From contig JABBOT010000005.1 of assembly GCA_016165875.1 (NCBI GenBank), positions 3,951,862 through 4,015,861 on the forward strand: 64,000 bases of DNA. Reading direction: 5' to 3'. Below are positions 13,501-22,586 of the stretch, piece after piece (positions within the stretch are counted from its first letter, which is position 1; every line of letters starts with the position of its first letter). Both the position numbers and the translations under genes were made by a program. The notes under the pieces are model-generated. The model made no database searches and was not told where the DNA came from. It was given only the letters and a program-made list of their open reading frames with translations. Source of the DNA: Acanthopleura granulata. Lineage: Eukaryota; Mollusca; Polyplacophora; Chitonida; Chitonidae.

Positions 13501-13859
13501 TACTTCTTTGGTGTTACGAAGCTTGAGAAATTGGGAGATTGTTTCGCAAGTCCAGTAGGATGAAGGAAGTGACAGCCAGTGTTAATACCATCATTGGCAT
13601 TGTATGAACATGATAGCAGTCTTGTTTTTAGATTAATACCTTTTTCAGCACAGACTACCATTTTGAATTATTTACTTCCTTTTGGTTTCTTAAAGTAATG
13701 GATGTACATTTTGACTGTGTGTGCCGAATTTGTGTTATGGTTATGTTTAATCTGGGCACAGTAATTAGATGTGTGTTTTCATTCTCCAGACCCCATCCTA
13801 ACCTGGAGAAAGCATCGCACGGCCGACACCAGCTCCTGCAGATGCTCTACTCCTTCTGA
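1534..13859 (+). CDS. RANGAP1: Ran GTPase-activating protein 1, 3' part (12 exons; 5' end outside the window)
   Basis: RanGAP1 stimulates GTP hydrolysis by Ran on the cytoplasmic face of the nuclear pore, maintaining the Ran gradient for nuclear transport. Exons read: 1534-1692, 5371-5484, 5652-5751, 6341-6425, 6861-6918, 7863-7952, 8301-8396, 9396-9440, 9707-9767, 11784-11875, 12480-12604, 13790-13859. Phases agree at every junction, giving 364 residues against about 590 for the whole vertebrate protein; no upstream exon is visible in 1-1533. Residues 1-150 are leucine-rich repeats ([27 protein letters not shown]), 153-172 is the acidic stretch, and the remainder is the RanGAP1 C-terminal domain ([15 protein letters not shown]) ending LLQMLYSF. 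Lys300 lies in a psi-K-x-E SUMO site (IKGE), equivalent to the human site that tethers RanGAP1 to RanBP2/Ubc9. All introns are GT-AG except the one after Lys300, which is GC-AG. Confidence 0.93.
2785..2950. repeat. Degenerate short tandem repeat (GTGTTGGCACCATGTCGACA type)
   Basis: Variants of GTGTTGGCACCATGTC/AACAC recur about eight times and are partly self-complementary. A related stretch lies at 5085-5185 in the same intron. Confidence 0.7.
2951..4159. other. RanGAP1 intron, nothing recognised
   Basis: Intronic sequence with a poly-A run near 3880. No exon, RNA gene or mobile element could be recognised. Confidence 0.5.
4160..4424 (+). mobile_element. Full-length tRNA-headed SINE
   Basis: The head GGCCTCCGTGGCTCAGTCAG resembles a pol III A box (TGGCTCAGT) and GAGTTCAAGCC a B box. 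A conserved body follows, then the tail TGAAATATTCTTGAGTACAG with CACCAATCAAATAAATAAAT. Flanking TCCTGC on both sides may be a short target duplication. The family is not named here. Confidence 0.9.
5085..5185. repeat. Degenerate short repeat related to 2785-2950, mostly opposite orientation
   Basis: TTGTTGACATGATGCCAACACC-type units are the reverse complement of the GGTGTTGGCACCATGTC units at 2.8-2.9 kb. The large intron is therefore bracketed by related arrays in inverse orientation. Confidence 0.55.
5730..5935 (+). repeat. 40-bp array made of a RanGAP1 exon end plus its donor
   Basis: The true exon ends at 5751 (CTAGACTTAGATG|GTAAGT). The 22 exon bases and about 18 intron bases recur with GATG at 5748, 5788, 5828, 5868 (ATAG|TCAGT) and about 5908. 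Copies 2 and 3 keep an intact GATG|GTAAGT donor; copies 4 and 5 are decayed. Confidence 0.95.
6938..7725 (+). repeat. Degenerate (ATGACTGAATAxACTxTGAAT)n array next to a RanGAP1 donor
   Basis: Units of about 28-30 bp built from TGAATATGACTGAATA begin about 20 bases after the donor at 6918/6919. They continue, interrupted by a SINE at 7260-7535, to about 7725. Divergence between units is high. Confidence 0.85.
7260..7535 (+). mobile_element. Full-length tRNA-headed SINE with 12-bp target-site duplication
   Basis: It has the head GGGGCCTCTGTGACTCAGTC, B box GAGTTCAAGCC and tail ending (AAAT)n. AATATTACTGAA occurs exactly at 7248-7259 and 7536-7547, which fixes both ends and shows retroposition into a pre-existing minisatellite. 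Confidence 0.95.
8640..9390. other. RanGAP1 intron between exons ending 8396 and starting 9396, nothing recognised
   Basis: Overlapping open frames of up to 93 codons lack homology signs and sit inside a well-supported intron. Confidence 0.6.
9768..11783. other. RanGAP1 intron, nothing recognised
   Basis: About 2 kb of AT-rich intron with an A9T8 self-complementary run near 11130. The flanking exons join in frame (phase 1) without an exon between them. Confidence 0.7.
11784..11875 (+). CDS. RANGAP1: RanGAP1 exon ending at the SUMO-acceptor lysine, with GC splice donor
   Basis: The exon follows TTTCTGCAG and ends ...GGC TTG ATC AAG, with the intron starting GCAAGT. The next exon (12480) begins GGTGAGGATAAG, so the SUMO motif I-K-G-E is split exactly after the acceptor lysine (residue 300 of the visible protein). 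GC-AG introns are a known minor class. The alternative of a GT donor further on would add an unconserved segment. Confidence 0.85.
12645..12782. mobile_element. MITE-like element with inverted termini
   Basis: CACGAAATTCTCTCAACATAAC on the left matches, on the reverse strand, CACGAAGCCCTCTCAACACTAC on the right. The outer ends read GTGCCCA and (reverse) GGGCCCA. It resembles the element at 16901-17050 (CCCACTTGCACAAA). It lies 40 bases inside the last RanGAP1 intron. Confidence 0.65.
13139..13264 (+). mobile_element. SINE tail fragment
   Basis: The 3' half only: GTTTCCTCCGCCCATAATGC, a GTGAAATATACTTGAGTGC variant and a CAATCAAAGAAATAAATAAA tail. Confidence 0.8.
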
Positions 13860-14155
13860 TTACGATGGATATTGACCAAGGACGGATATCTTTGTGTGAT
13901 CCAGATGGATAGAACCTTGGTCAGGATGGGTATCTCTGTGTGACCCTGATGAATAGAACCGTGGTCAGGACAGGTATATCTTTGTGTGATCCAGATGGAT
14001 AGAACATACGTCGGAATGGATATCTTTGTGATCCAGATGGATAGAACCTCGGTCAGGACGGATATCTTTGTGATCCAGATGGATAGAACCTACGTCAGGA
14101 CGGATATCTTTGTGATCTTGATGGATAGAACCTACGTCAGGACAGATATGTTTGC
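13860..14155 (+). repeat. 42-46-bp tandem array starting at the RanGAP1 stop codon
   Basis: GGATATCTTTGTGATCCAGA units with GATAGAACCTACGTCAGGAC recur about seven times (TATC at 13887, 13931, 13977, 14021, 14063, 14105; TATG at 14147). The last units settle at exactly 42 bp. The array begins within about 25 bases of the TGA and forms the first part of the 3' UTR. Confidence 0.9.
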
Positions 14156-14305
14156 CTTGGTCATGATATTGGTGTACCTTGATCATGACATTGGTGTACT
14201 TCGATCATGACATTGGTGTACCTTGGTCATGACATTGGTGTACCGTGGTCATGACATTGGTGTACCGTGGTCATGATATTGGTATAACTTGATCATGACA
14301 CATCT
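14156..14305 (+). repeat. 22-bp tandem array in the RanGAP1 3' UTR
   Basis: GGTGTACCTTGATCATGACATT recurs every 22 bases from about 14171 to 14300, six to seven copies. It follows the 42-bp array without a gap. Confidence 0.9.
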
Positions 14306-14459
14306 TGGTGGACAAAGGTCATGGTTGATATTAGTGGACAGTGGTCAAGATTAGTATTTGTGTACCACATTTATTCTGGAGCATTCTGGTGAATGTGAGT
14401 GTACCATACTGACTGAGCAATTGTGATATACTTGTCATACGTAACTTACTGGTCAGTAT

Positions 14460-14835
14460 GGGGATTTGGTCAATTCATGGATTGGACCAGAAAGGACAGT
14501 ATGCTTTCATTACACCATCCTGTGGAACACAGGAATATGACCAAATTGGACATTACACTTTGATAGCACCAGTCTGTACAATGCATGAATATGGCCAAAT
14601 TGGATCTTATAGTTTTATGACAACAGTCTGTACAGTGAAGGAATCTGGCCACATTGGACGTTACGCTTTCATGAAAATTCTGTATAACACAGGAATATGG
14701 CCAAATTGGACGTTACGCTTTCATGACAACAGCCTGAACAATACAGGAATATGGCCAAATTGGACATTACGCTTTCTTAACAGTCTGTACAGTGAAGGAA
14801 TCTGAACAGTTTGGACGTTACACTTCCATTTCACC
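14460..14835 (+). repeat. 54-bp tandem array in the RanGAP1 3' UTR
   Basis: Units of the type GGAATATGGCCAAATTGGAC ... GCTTTCATGACAACAGTCTG repeat about seven times with 52-54 (first 64) base spacing. Because 54 is a multiple of three the frame stays open, giving an 18-residue pseudo-repeat. I see no evidence that it is translated. Confidence 0.85.
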
Positions 14836-15019
14836 ACGTGTAAAGTACAGTGAATGTGGCCAAACTTGAGGATAATCTTTGATCCCAGCAACTTAGAATT
14901 GATTGACGTATGTGCACCAGGTACACAATTCCAGACAACATTCATTCATTTAATACATTGAAGTACCAGGAACAAAGTAGTGAAGACTAAAATGTTTCGA
15001 TGATTTTGTCTTAAACTGT

Positions 15020-15143
15020 CTCCAGGAGCCTATTTTACAGAAAAGGTGTAAGTTATGTCAAGCATAACTGTCACAACACATACCGTCTATACAGCAGTTA
15101 TGTTTGGCGTAGTGTTACACCCTCGTCATAAAACAGGCCCCAG
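15020..15143. mobile_element. Foldback/MITE-like element in the RanGAP1 3' region
   Basis: TCCAGGAGCCTATTTTACAG ... GGTGTAAGTTATG..CAAGCATAACTG on the left is matched in reverse by CCTGGGGCCTGTTTTATGAC ... GGTGTAACACTACG..CAAACATAACTG on the right. The arms are about 48 bp and nearly meet. Confidence 0.7.
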
Positions 15144-15527
15144 GGGACATTGTGTGCCCAGGTGTATTGTCCAGGGCAATGTAAAGCAAAGAGCTCCATC
15201 ACCATGGTAAATGTGCCCGACTCATATTGTGACAGCTAGTAAGGCAGAACCCTGGAGTCACTCAAGGATAGCCACAGGTAATACATGTAGGTTACCTGTT
15301 GTAAGTCGGAAAGAACTAAAGCTGTTGTGATTGAGAAAATGGTGTAAGTTTGATGTTACTGTCAGCGCCAATTGTTATTGTCGATTTGTAATGTTAATGA
15401 TTGATGCAAAAGAGCCTGCTGGCAGTTTGTACAGGAAGTATTTTGTTTGTGATTTGACGCACTAACAGTGCGCTGGACCACCCGTCCATATCACCCGGAA
15501 CATTATTTATTTCATAGTATTTCCCTT

Positions 15528-15652
15528 ACACGATAGCTACCAGCATTACGTCGGAAGGAAGCCAGGAAGAGCTGGGGGAAACCCACAACCGTCCACGAGT
15601 TGCTGGCTCACCTTCCCAAGTACACCCAGAGGGGAAGCCAGCATGAGCTGGT
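15528..15652 (-). mobile_element. SINE fragment, minus orientation
   Basis: GCTACCAGCATTACG, GGGGGAAACCCACAACCGTC, GTTGCTGGC and GAAGCCAGCATGAGCTGG match the SINE body in reverse. Head and tail are missing. Confidence 0.75.
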
Positions 15653-16362
15653 CTGGAGGTCACCTGGACAGTAGGCTTGATACATTTCCTCTAGTTTCCT
15701 CAAAGTGAGCAGTATTTGAGTAGGGCGCTAAACAAACATTCTACCAGTTTAAGCTGTCAGAAAGTCCAACACAGAACATGAACTAAGGCATGTTCTACTT
15801 TTCTGCAGCTTACAGCATTTGATTGGACCCTGATCTACACCTGGTGGTATGTCTCTGCTGTGTCATGTGATACAGCTAGGTCAATGCTCACAGATGATAC
15901 ATGCAAACACAACCTGGTCAGGCACAAGGTGCTCACGATTACAAGGTTTTTCAAACCTTTAGATCCAAGCATTACAGAGGGACTTTTTCCAGTGAGAACC
16001 AGATGCATGTTGACTTGAACCCGACTTGAAGTTGCAGTGATTTTCAGTGTGTTTATGAGCAATATTAGGGTTTCAGGCCTTCCTTAATGGTTTTGCGCAG
16101 AAGTGTGGTTATCAATTCCCATGAAGAAGACCAGGAGTGTGATTTGCACACCTGGATTCACACTCTCCACCCACCCCATTATTTCAGGCATGAGTAACCA
16201 ACACACCTAGGTTTTCTTTCAGGGTTGCATCAGGTGTGGGAGAGTGACAGCGCACCTCACACATGAAGCACTGGGTTTTGCGATAGTCCTGAGAGATGCG
16301 TGGTCCGTTCATGAAACGCATGTAGTATTATTTCAATCAAAGCTATCAACTTTTGCAATGTC

Positions 16363-16368
16363 TTTATT
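16363..16368 (-). terminator. Candidate poly(A) signal of the minus-strand (SLC7) transcript
   Basis: The minus strand reads CTTCAATAAAGACATTGC with a T/G-rich stretch about 20-35 bases on. It would give a 6.2-kb 3' UTR if it belongs to SLC7. The nearer alternative is at 21737-21742. Confidence 0.35.
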
Positions 16369-16406
16369 GAAGCCGAGAACAGTGAAGCAAACCCAAACCA
16401 TGCGAA

Positions 16407-16412
16407 AATAAA
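16407..16412 (+). terminator. Candidate poly(A) signal of RanGAP1
   Basis: I noticed no other AATAAA on the plus strand after the RanGAP1 stop at 13859. If used, RanGAP1 and the minus-strand transcript would overlap tail to tail by a few tens of bases. Confidence 0.25.
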
Positions 16413-16900
16413 ACTGACAATGGATCAGTACAGTTCTTTAGAAAATTTAAGCATTAAAACACTTTAACATTGCATTGGCGTTGCAAGTCTCGAGTTAATA
16501 TATATAGCAACATGCCCCCATTAATGATGCTGACAAAGTTACAGGTGAGCTAATACATGTATCCACACAGACAGCAATAGACACAGGTAGTGCTAAACAA
16601 GTTATGGAAGATAATCAAATGCTCACTAAAAGCTCACTAAAAGCTCACTAAAACATTGCTGCGGATTAACCTACTGCCTTCATGATTATTTTTGACGGCG
16701 ACACTTTTTTGAATAAGACCTCCTACCTGCCATACAAACCTTGAAGACCTTTCTAAGATCAATAAAACTCTCACAATCAGGTAAAATGGGAACTTGGGTG
16801 AAACTGTGAGAAATACATCAATTATCTGTGCTACATGCCGAGTAAAAATCTGCCTGTGAGAACATTAGGCCTGGTCTGAGTGCTATGCATTTGGAAGGAT

Positions 16901-17050
16901 CTGGGCCCACTTGCACAAACTTTTGGTAACTTTTTGTTACTTTTCACATAAATCATGAGGTCCCCTTTAATATGACACCTAGACAAAGTCCTTTCAGAAA
17001 TAAAAGTTACACAAAATAGGACTTTAAAGGTTATGTGAAAGTGGCCCCTG
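16901..17050. mobile_element. Small MITE-like element
   Basis: CTGGGCCCACTTGCACAAAC opens the element and GGTTATGTGAAAGTGGCCCC closes it as a diverged reverse complement, about 150 bp in all. Inner AAGTTAC/GTAACTTT segments also pair. Confidence 0.6.
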
Positions 17051-17884
17051 TTGCTATGTCTGCTGTGTGAAACTGCCACTATAACCCAGGTCCTCAAAAC
17101 AGAGGAAGCCAGTCAGTAAAACCCCCAGATGGATATGCACTGAAGGTAACCTGTTAAATGAGTTCACCTTTGACAATTACGAGCAGGACTATATTAAAGG
17201 CACACACAGGAGTGAATTACAATATATACAGAATATCAGAAGAGCCATCACAAGTCAATGACAATAACCAACACTGATTAGCAAAACCCCGTCATAACAA
17301 AAACATCGCAATTTAAATGTCAGTAAAACATCCAGGTGCCAAGTATTGAAAGTATAGCATCATGTGTACACCTAACTGAATGCACTTTCTTAAAAATATA
17401 GGAGCACACCCTTAAATACCAGACCATATACTGAAAATACCATTTCATATTCTCCATACCATGATATGTACTTACACAACTGTATGCCATTACATGCTTA
17501 AAATTACCTACATTATAACAGGTGAAAAAGATTGACCATGACTCAGACATGGAGACAGTGAGACTTTTCTCACTGTTGAATTGTATATTAAAGCAATGTA
17601 CAGTACCAATGTGTAAATCTGGCAGCTATCAATTACATCAACCTGCACATTCATAGGTGTGGATAAGTTGGCCTATGATCAATGGCCTAATTAAAGTAAT
17701 CCTACAACAACGTTTACTGTTAGCTAATGCAGTATTTGTATTGTGTAAGATGTTGACACCCAAACACTGCCATATGTGTCCATTTACTGACTACCGGTAC
17801 CTGTGTTCTCAGACATGTTATGGATTGTGCTTGTTAAGAAATAAAACAAAGGCAGTGAAATTGTCTACTAAAGACGCCCTTTAT

Positions 17885-18180
17885 GAACAAGCAGAATGTC
17901 AGGTAATCCTCACCTCTACATGCTGTAAACAGGTGAACAGGCAGAATGTCAGCTATTCCTTACCTGTACATGCTGTAATTACCTGAACAGGCCGAATGTC
18001 AGATAATCTTACCTGTACAAGCTGCAAATACCTGAACACGCCGAATGTCAGATAATCCTTACCTGTACATGCAGTAAATACCTGAACACGCCAATTGTCA
18101 GGTAACTTACCTGTACATGCTGTAAATATATAAACAGGCCGAATGTCAGGTAATCCTTACTGTACATAGTCTAAATACCC
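17885..18180. repeat. About 50-bp tandem array
   Basis: GAATGTCAG(G/A)TAATCCTTAC ... GTACATGCTGTAAATACCTG recurs with spacing 49-50 at 17894, 17944, 17994, 18043, about 18092 and 18141: six copies. It lies downstream of SLC7, possibly in its 3' UTR. Confidence 0.9.
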
Positions 18181-21100
18181 TTGGACGTAACAGGCATTCC
18201 TGACATGCCTGAGGTCTTCACATGACACAGACTGATTCATATATACAATAGATTTCATTTGGTGATTTTTAAATGCGTTCTAACATAAACTTCCATTAAC
18301 AATTGAAAATATGGAGACTGGCCCGTTACCTGTAATTAGCCTGGAATAGTCAAATTTTTAGCTGCAAAACTTGATACATGTAGCCTGTAAGTGTTATAAT
18401 GATGGCTAGCACACCTGCATCTGTCAACATGTAGACATAAGAACAGGAACATGATGTATGTAGCCAATCCATAATATTTTTTCACACAACGCTGACAATA
18501 AAACGCACTTGTACTGGGATTACCTCATTACTGGCCAAAAAAGGAAAACACCACCAGGTCTAAATATATTACAGAGGTGATAAGCGTTGATAAAATAAAA
18601 CAACCCCTAACCAAAAAGTGGTGATAAACAGTGACCTTGTAAACAACAGACATCTTTGTCAAGTCAATATTAACAGGATCACGCCGCAGCAGGTATGCAA
18701 AAAAAATGGTATGCATTTTCCTGCCTCTTTCCACATCCATTGCCATCATGAGCCTTCGGTTTCAGAATGAATGACACAATACATCAACATGTACATCTAG
18801 TTGTCAAAGCTCTTATACAGTCCACGTTGTAACAAATGTAAATGAGAGTAAAATCAATGAATTAAAACCTCTAAACCATTGTATGCAGGTATTCATTTCT
18901 CATTTTAATAAGTTGAAAAAATTCTTAACACTAAAAAGACCTCTGCATACTTCAGAAGATTTTGTGGCTGATGACTGCTTTTATCAAGCAGTTTGTAGAC
19001 GATCTATGGGGTACGACAAGTCCATACATATAAGCTGGTTATTTTAATTGAAATGTTCCACATTAAGGTAAACAGGAAATACTGCACTCCCCGCCAACCC
19101 ATATAAGTACTATACACTCCTGTTGAATAACTGAATAATTCTAGTATATTAGTTTTCCTTATCACATCTTTACAAAGGATGTACCAAGCACATTTTGAAT
19201 ATGAACATAATATTATGCTTTCCATTTTTAGAATGAATGTCATAGTTCAATGTAAAATAGGCAGCCCATTTCCTGGCAATATAGTGTTCCAGATGAAGAA
19301 TACAAGCATTCACAAATTGATCACAATACACAATTTAAATGGCCCCAAAATGTTATCATTAGCAAGACTCTACTTCACCATGTCATTTTACAGCGCAAAG
19401 TTTAATACAGTAAATCACGCTGGCATTCACACAAAGATCAGCTTCCATAAACTCCACACATTATTTTCATAATTAAACATGGTTCACTTTTAACTTTGCA
19501 TTTTAGGACTTCTGATCATGAAATGTACAAACAACTTCTTCCAAGATGTTCTTGAAGTACAAAAATAGGTTAAATTATTTCAATGTGCTTAGAATCAGTA
19601 ACAATTAATGTCTGTCATATTACATAAATGAGACACGATATACACATCAAAACAGAAATGCTATGTGAATCCGACAGGACTTGAAAAATCACTCTGACTT
19701 TCCTCTCACTAATGTATCCATACAGATACTTAAATTCCTGTGACTGTTCAATAAATATTTCGATCACTTACCTTATTTGATTGGTGACAGGATGACAATG
19801 TATTAAATAAAATGTAAATAGAACCGCAAAATATCTAGGCAGCATTACATATAAATAGGTTATCAACTGATGGAGGTCTCTTAGCATCTGAGCTCTCTGA
19901 CACAGATACAGCTATAAAGAGCAACGTGTTCTAAATTTATGTCTAATCTATATGGCCTAAAATGAACTATTAACCAGCCACATGTAGATACAAAGAGAAA
20001 TCGGAAAGTGGTTTTCTTTCTCCAGTTCAGCATCTTCAAATCGTATTGAGGATTTCAGCAAAAGTGCCTGTGTACCAAGTATGGTTACAGAGTGGAGTTG
20101 ATAAAGATACTTTGAATTACGTTGCTTTGAAATTCTTCCTACAAGAGAGATAACTCTTCTGACACACTAAATGTAAGTTGCATAACAGCTGCACAAAATG
20201 CCACATCCACACATCGACACTTGATGGAGATGCTTCTCCTAATCTCATGACATTTAAATTCACACAAACTAAATAACAACATCGTACTGGAAGCGACGCT
20301 GGATTAATTACACAATTATGATGACAGAGTGTGACGAGTTTCTTGTACTTTGTGAGGCAAACAGGAGGCCATGATCATGTCATATCCACTGTCTACACCT
20401 CTAAACTGAAGCAAAAATACAATCTGTGGCTGACACCTTAATAGTACTTTATGAGTAAGAAAAATCCTGTCACAAAAAATACGTATTAAAATCCCACTGG
20501 GTGCAGCATACAATCAAAGCCACAAAGATGAGTGTTTTAATTAAAATCTGACAAATCGATTAATTGTGAATATGGCACATTTTACTATTCAAGGCTAGTG
20601 CTTTCATACATCAAGATGTGTCATTTTGTCATGTCCTGAAACAATAAAAGGCAAGCCTTTTTTCTATGTTGTACATGTCAATAAATAAAAAGAACCGAAC
20701 ATATTTTTCCAACTTAATGTAATTCTTCAACCTTTTTGAATCACTGAAGGACTTTTTTCAGTGGAATTTATGCATACAAGGATTATGAAAACGATTTGTT
20801 TGAGTGATAAAAAGATGCCAGCTTCATAAAACAGTGCAAATTATTTTTCTACACCCCACAGTTCTGTCAGAATGTTTCAAACTATTGGTAGCAGCGGTGG
20901 TTGAAATGGTTGCAGAATTAGGGCAATCTTTTTTCAAGTTAAAAAGACTAACAATCACCTGTTAGACAATACAGAAACAACCCTTACCTGGAATGACAAA
21001 TTGATCACCACAGTTGCAGTATGGATACAATAATCATGAGAAATGCACAAATATGAATGTTTTTTTAATGATTCTGTAAAACCTCCATCCCAAAAGTTTC

Positions 21101-21736
21101 AACACTTTAGAGTTTGAGCACTGAATGAGTGATGAATTGACAGAGCCTTCTGCTTAACCAAAGTCACGGTGTACTTCAGTGTATAGAAGCTGTGGTAAAG
21201 AGAACATCGGTACATTGCTACAGAAGTGGTTTACCAGTTTGAAATGTGGCTGTAAATCTGATGAATGACATCGCTGCCTTCAGTAACAGAAAACATAATC
21301 TGACTGACTGCGACTATCAGTCATGGTGCATCGTCTTACCAGAAAAACTAATATTTGTTGATGCCGCCATTCTGCTCATCAAGTTGAGAACAAGTTTGAA
21401 CGGGAATATGTTTCGTGGGCAGGGTTATTAATTGCTGTGTCAATGGGTCAGTCGTTATCACAATTGGCGATACACCTGGCCTAGTTGCCATGGCAATGCC
21501 TGGCCTTAGTGTGGTTTGGACCAAAGCCCCTCAGTTGCCAGATCAGTGGTGACCTCAAAGGGACCTGGCTTAGAATACATTCAGCCTTTGTTGCCAGGGA
21601 CATTCTCTGTTTATGTAAAGTCCCTTTTCAACCCTTTGGGACACCACTGTTGTTTGAACATAACTTAATACAGCCAAGAATTGATCTATGGTTCATTATA
21701 TTCTGTCGCACTGGATGTTCTCTAATCTAGAGAACA
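18181..21736. other. Gene-free stretch: possible distal SLC7 3' UTR or intergenic
   Basis: AT-rich with many stop codons in all frames. No protein motif, RNA gene or repeat family was recognised on either strand. Confidence 0.5.
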
Positions 21737-21742
21737 TTTATT
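21737..21742 (-). terminator. Nearest candidate poly(A) signal for SLC7
   Basis: The minus strand reads AACAATAAATGTTC, giving a 3' UTR of about 0.85 kb after the stop at 22587. It is the first AATAAA I found beyond the 21-bp array. Confidence 0.3.
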
Positions 21743-22224
21743 GTTAAGATACAGGAGATTGTTTACATGTAGCCATTGCTTTGTATAAGAAACTTATTTG
21801 ACAATTTGAAAACTACTTCATAAGAAAGTGGAAATTTAATGGAGATATTTGTGTAACTTTCTAAGTCCAGATTCTTGGAATGAATGAATGGGTGATTATG
21901 GCAGAATGCCAAGTTGGCAATATTTCAGCCATTTTGCAGTCAGAACATCCAAGATGTCTGTAGGACTAAAATGTAGAATGAGATTAGTTTATGACTTTGA
22001 ATGCAGCCAAATACTCTTAATTACAGATCTGGCTAACTATTCTTCATTACATTGCCTGAGACTCTTAACTGGCACAATGGTGATATGCTGGAAAATTGTT
22101 CTGCCACAACCCACGATTCTTGGAAAACTTGTCAATGACTGCAGATTGAGGTCTGCCAATGACTGTGGTCCTGGGCAATACTCATCGTAACTCCTATCCT
22201 CCTGAGTCTCCATAACTAGTTCTG

Positions 22225-22575
22225 GTACAGCATTCCATCTTCTGGAACAGCATTCCTTATACTGGTCCACAAGATTATGTTTTGGTACACCAGTCCCAAG
22301 TTCTGGTACACCAATTCCAAGTTCTGGTACACCAAATCTAAGTTCCGGTACACCAATCCTAAGTTCTGGTACACCAGTCCTATGTTCTGGTACACCAATC
22401 CTATGTTCTAGTACACCAGTCCCAAGTTCTGGTACACCAATCCTATGTTCTCGTACACCAGTCCTAAGTTCTGGTACACCAATCCTAAGTTCTGGTACAC
22501 CAGTCCTACGTTCTTTTACACCATTCCACATTCTTGCACACCAGTCCTAAGCTCTGGTACACAATTCCACATTCT
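22225..22575 (-). repeat. 21-bp tandem array immediately downstream of the SLC7 stop codon
   Basis: AGTTCTGGTACACCAATCCT(A) repeats every 21 bases (for example 22321, 22342), about 16-17 copies, most uniform at 22275-22520. On the transcript strand it starts about 12 bases after the TAG, so it is the proximal 3' UTR. Because 21 is a multiple of three it keeps a 164-codon frame open (GVPEL-type heptads), which is not the SLC7 frame. Confidence 0.92.
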
Positions 22576-22586
22576 GGCACATAGCT

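Noticed and set aside
13965..14210. Open frames with 14-residue repeats on both strands
   Set aside because: They arise from the 42-bp array after the RanGAP1 stop; both strands being open shows it is a by-product of the period.
14458..14805. 115-codon frame with 18-residue repeats
   Set aside because: Created by the 54-bp array in the 3' UTR; there is no splice or initiation evidence.
22037..22531. 164-codon minus-strand open frame with GVPEL heptads
   Set aside because: It is produced by the 21-bp minisatellite in the SLC7 3' UTR, is out of frame with the transporter, and runs on into sequence without motifs.
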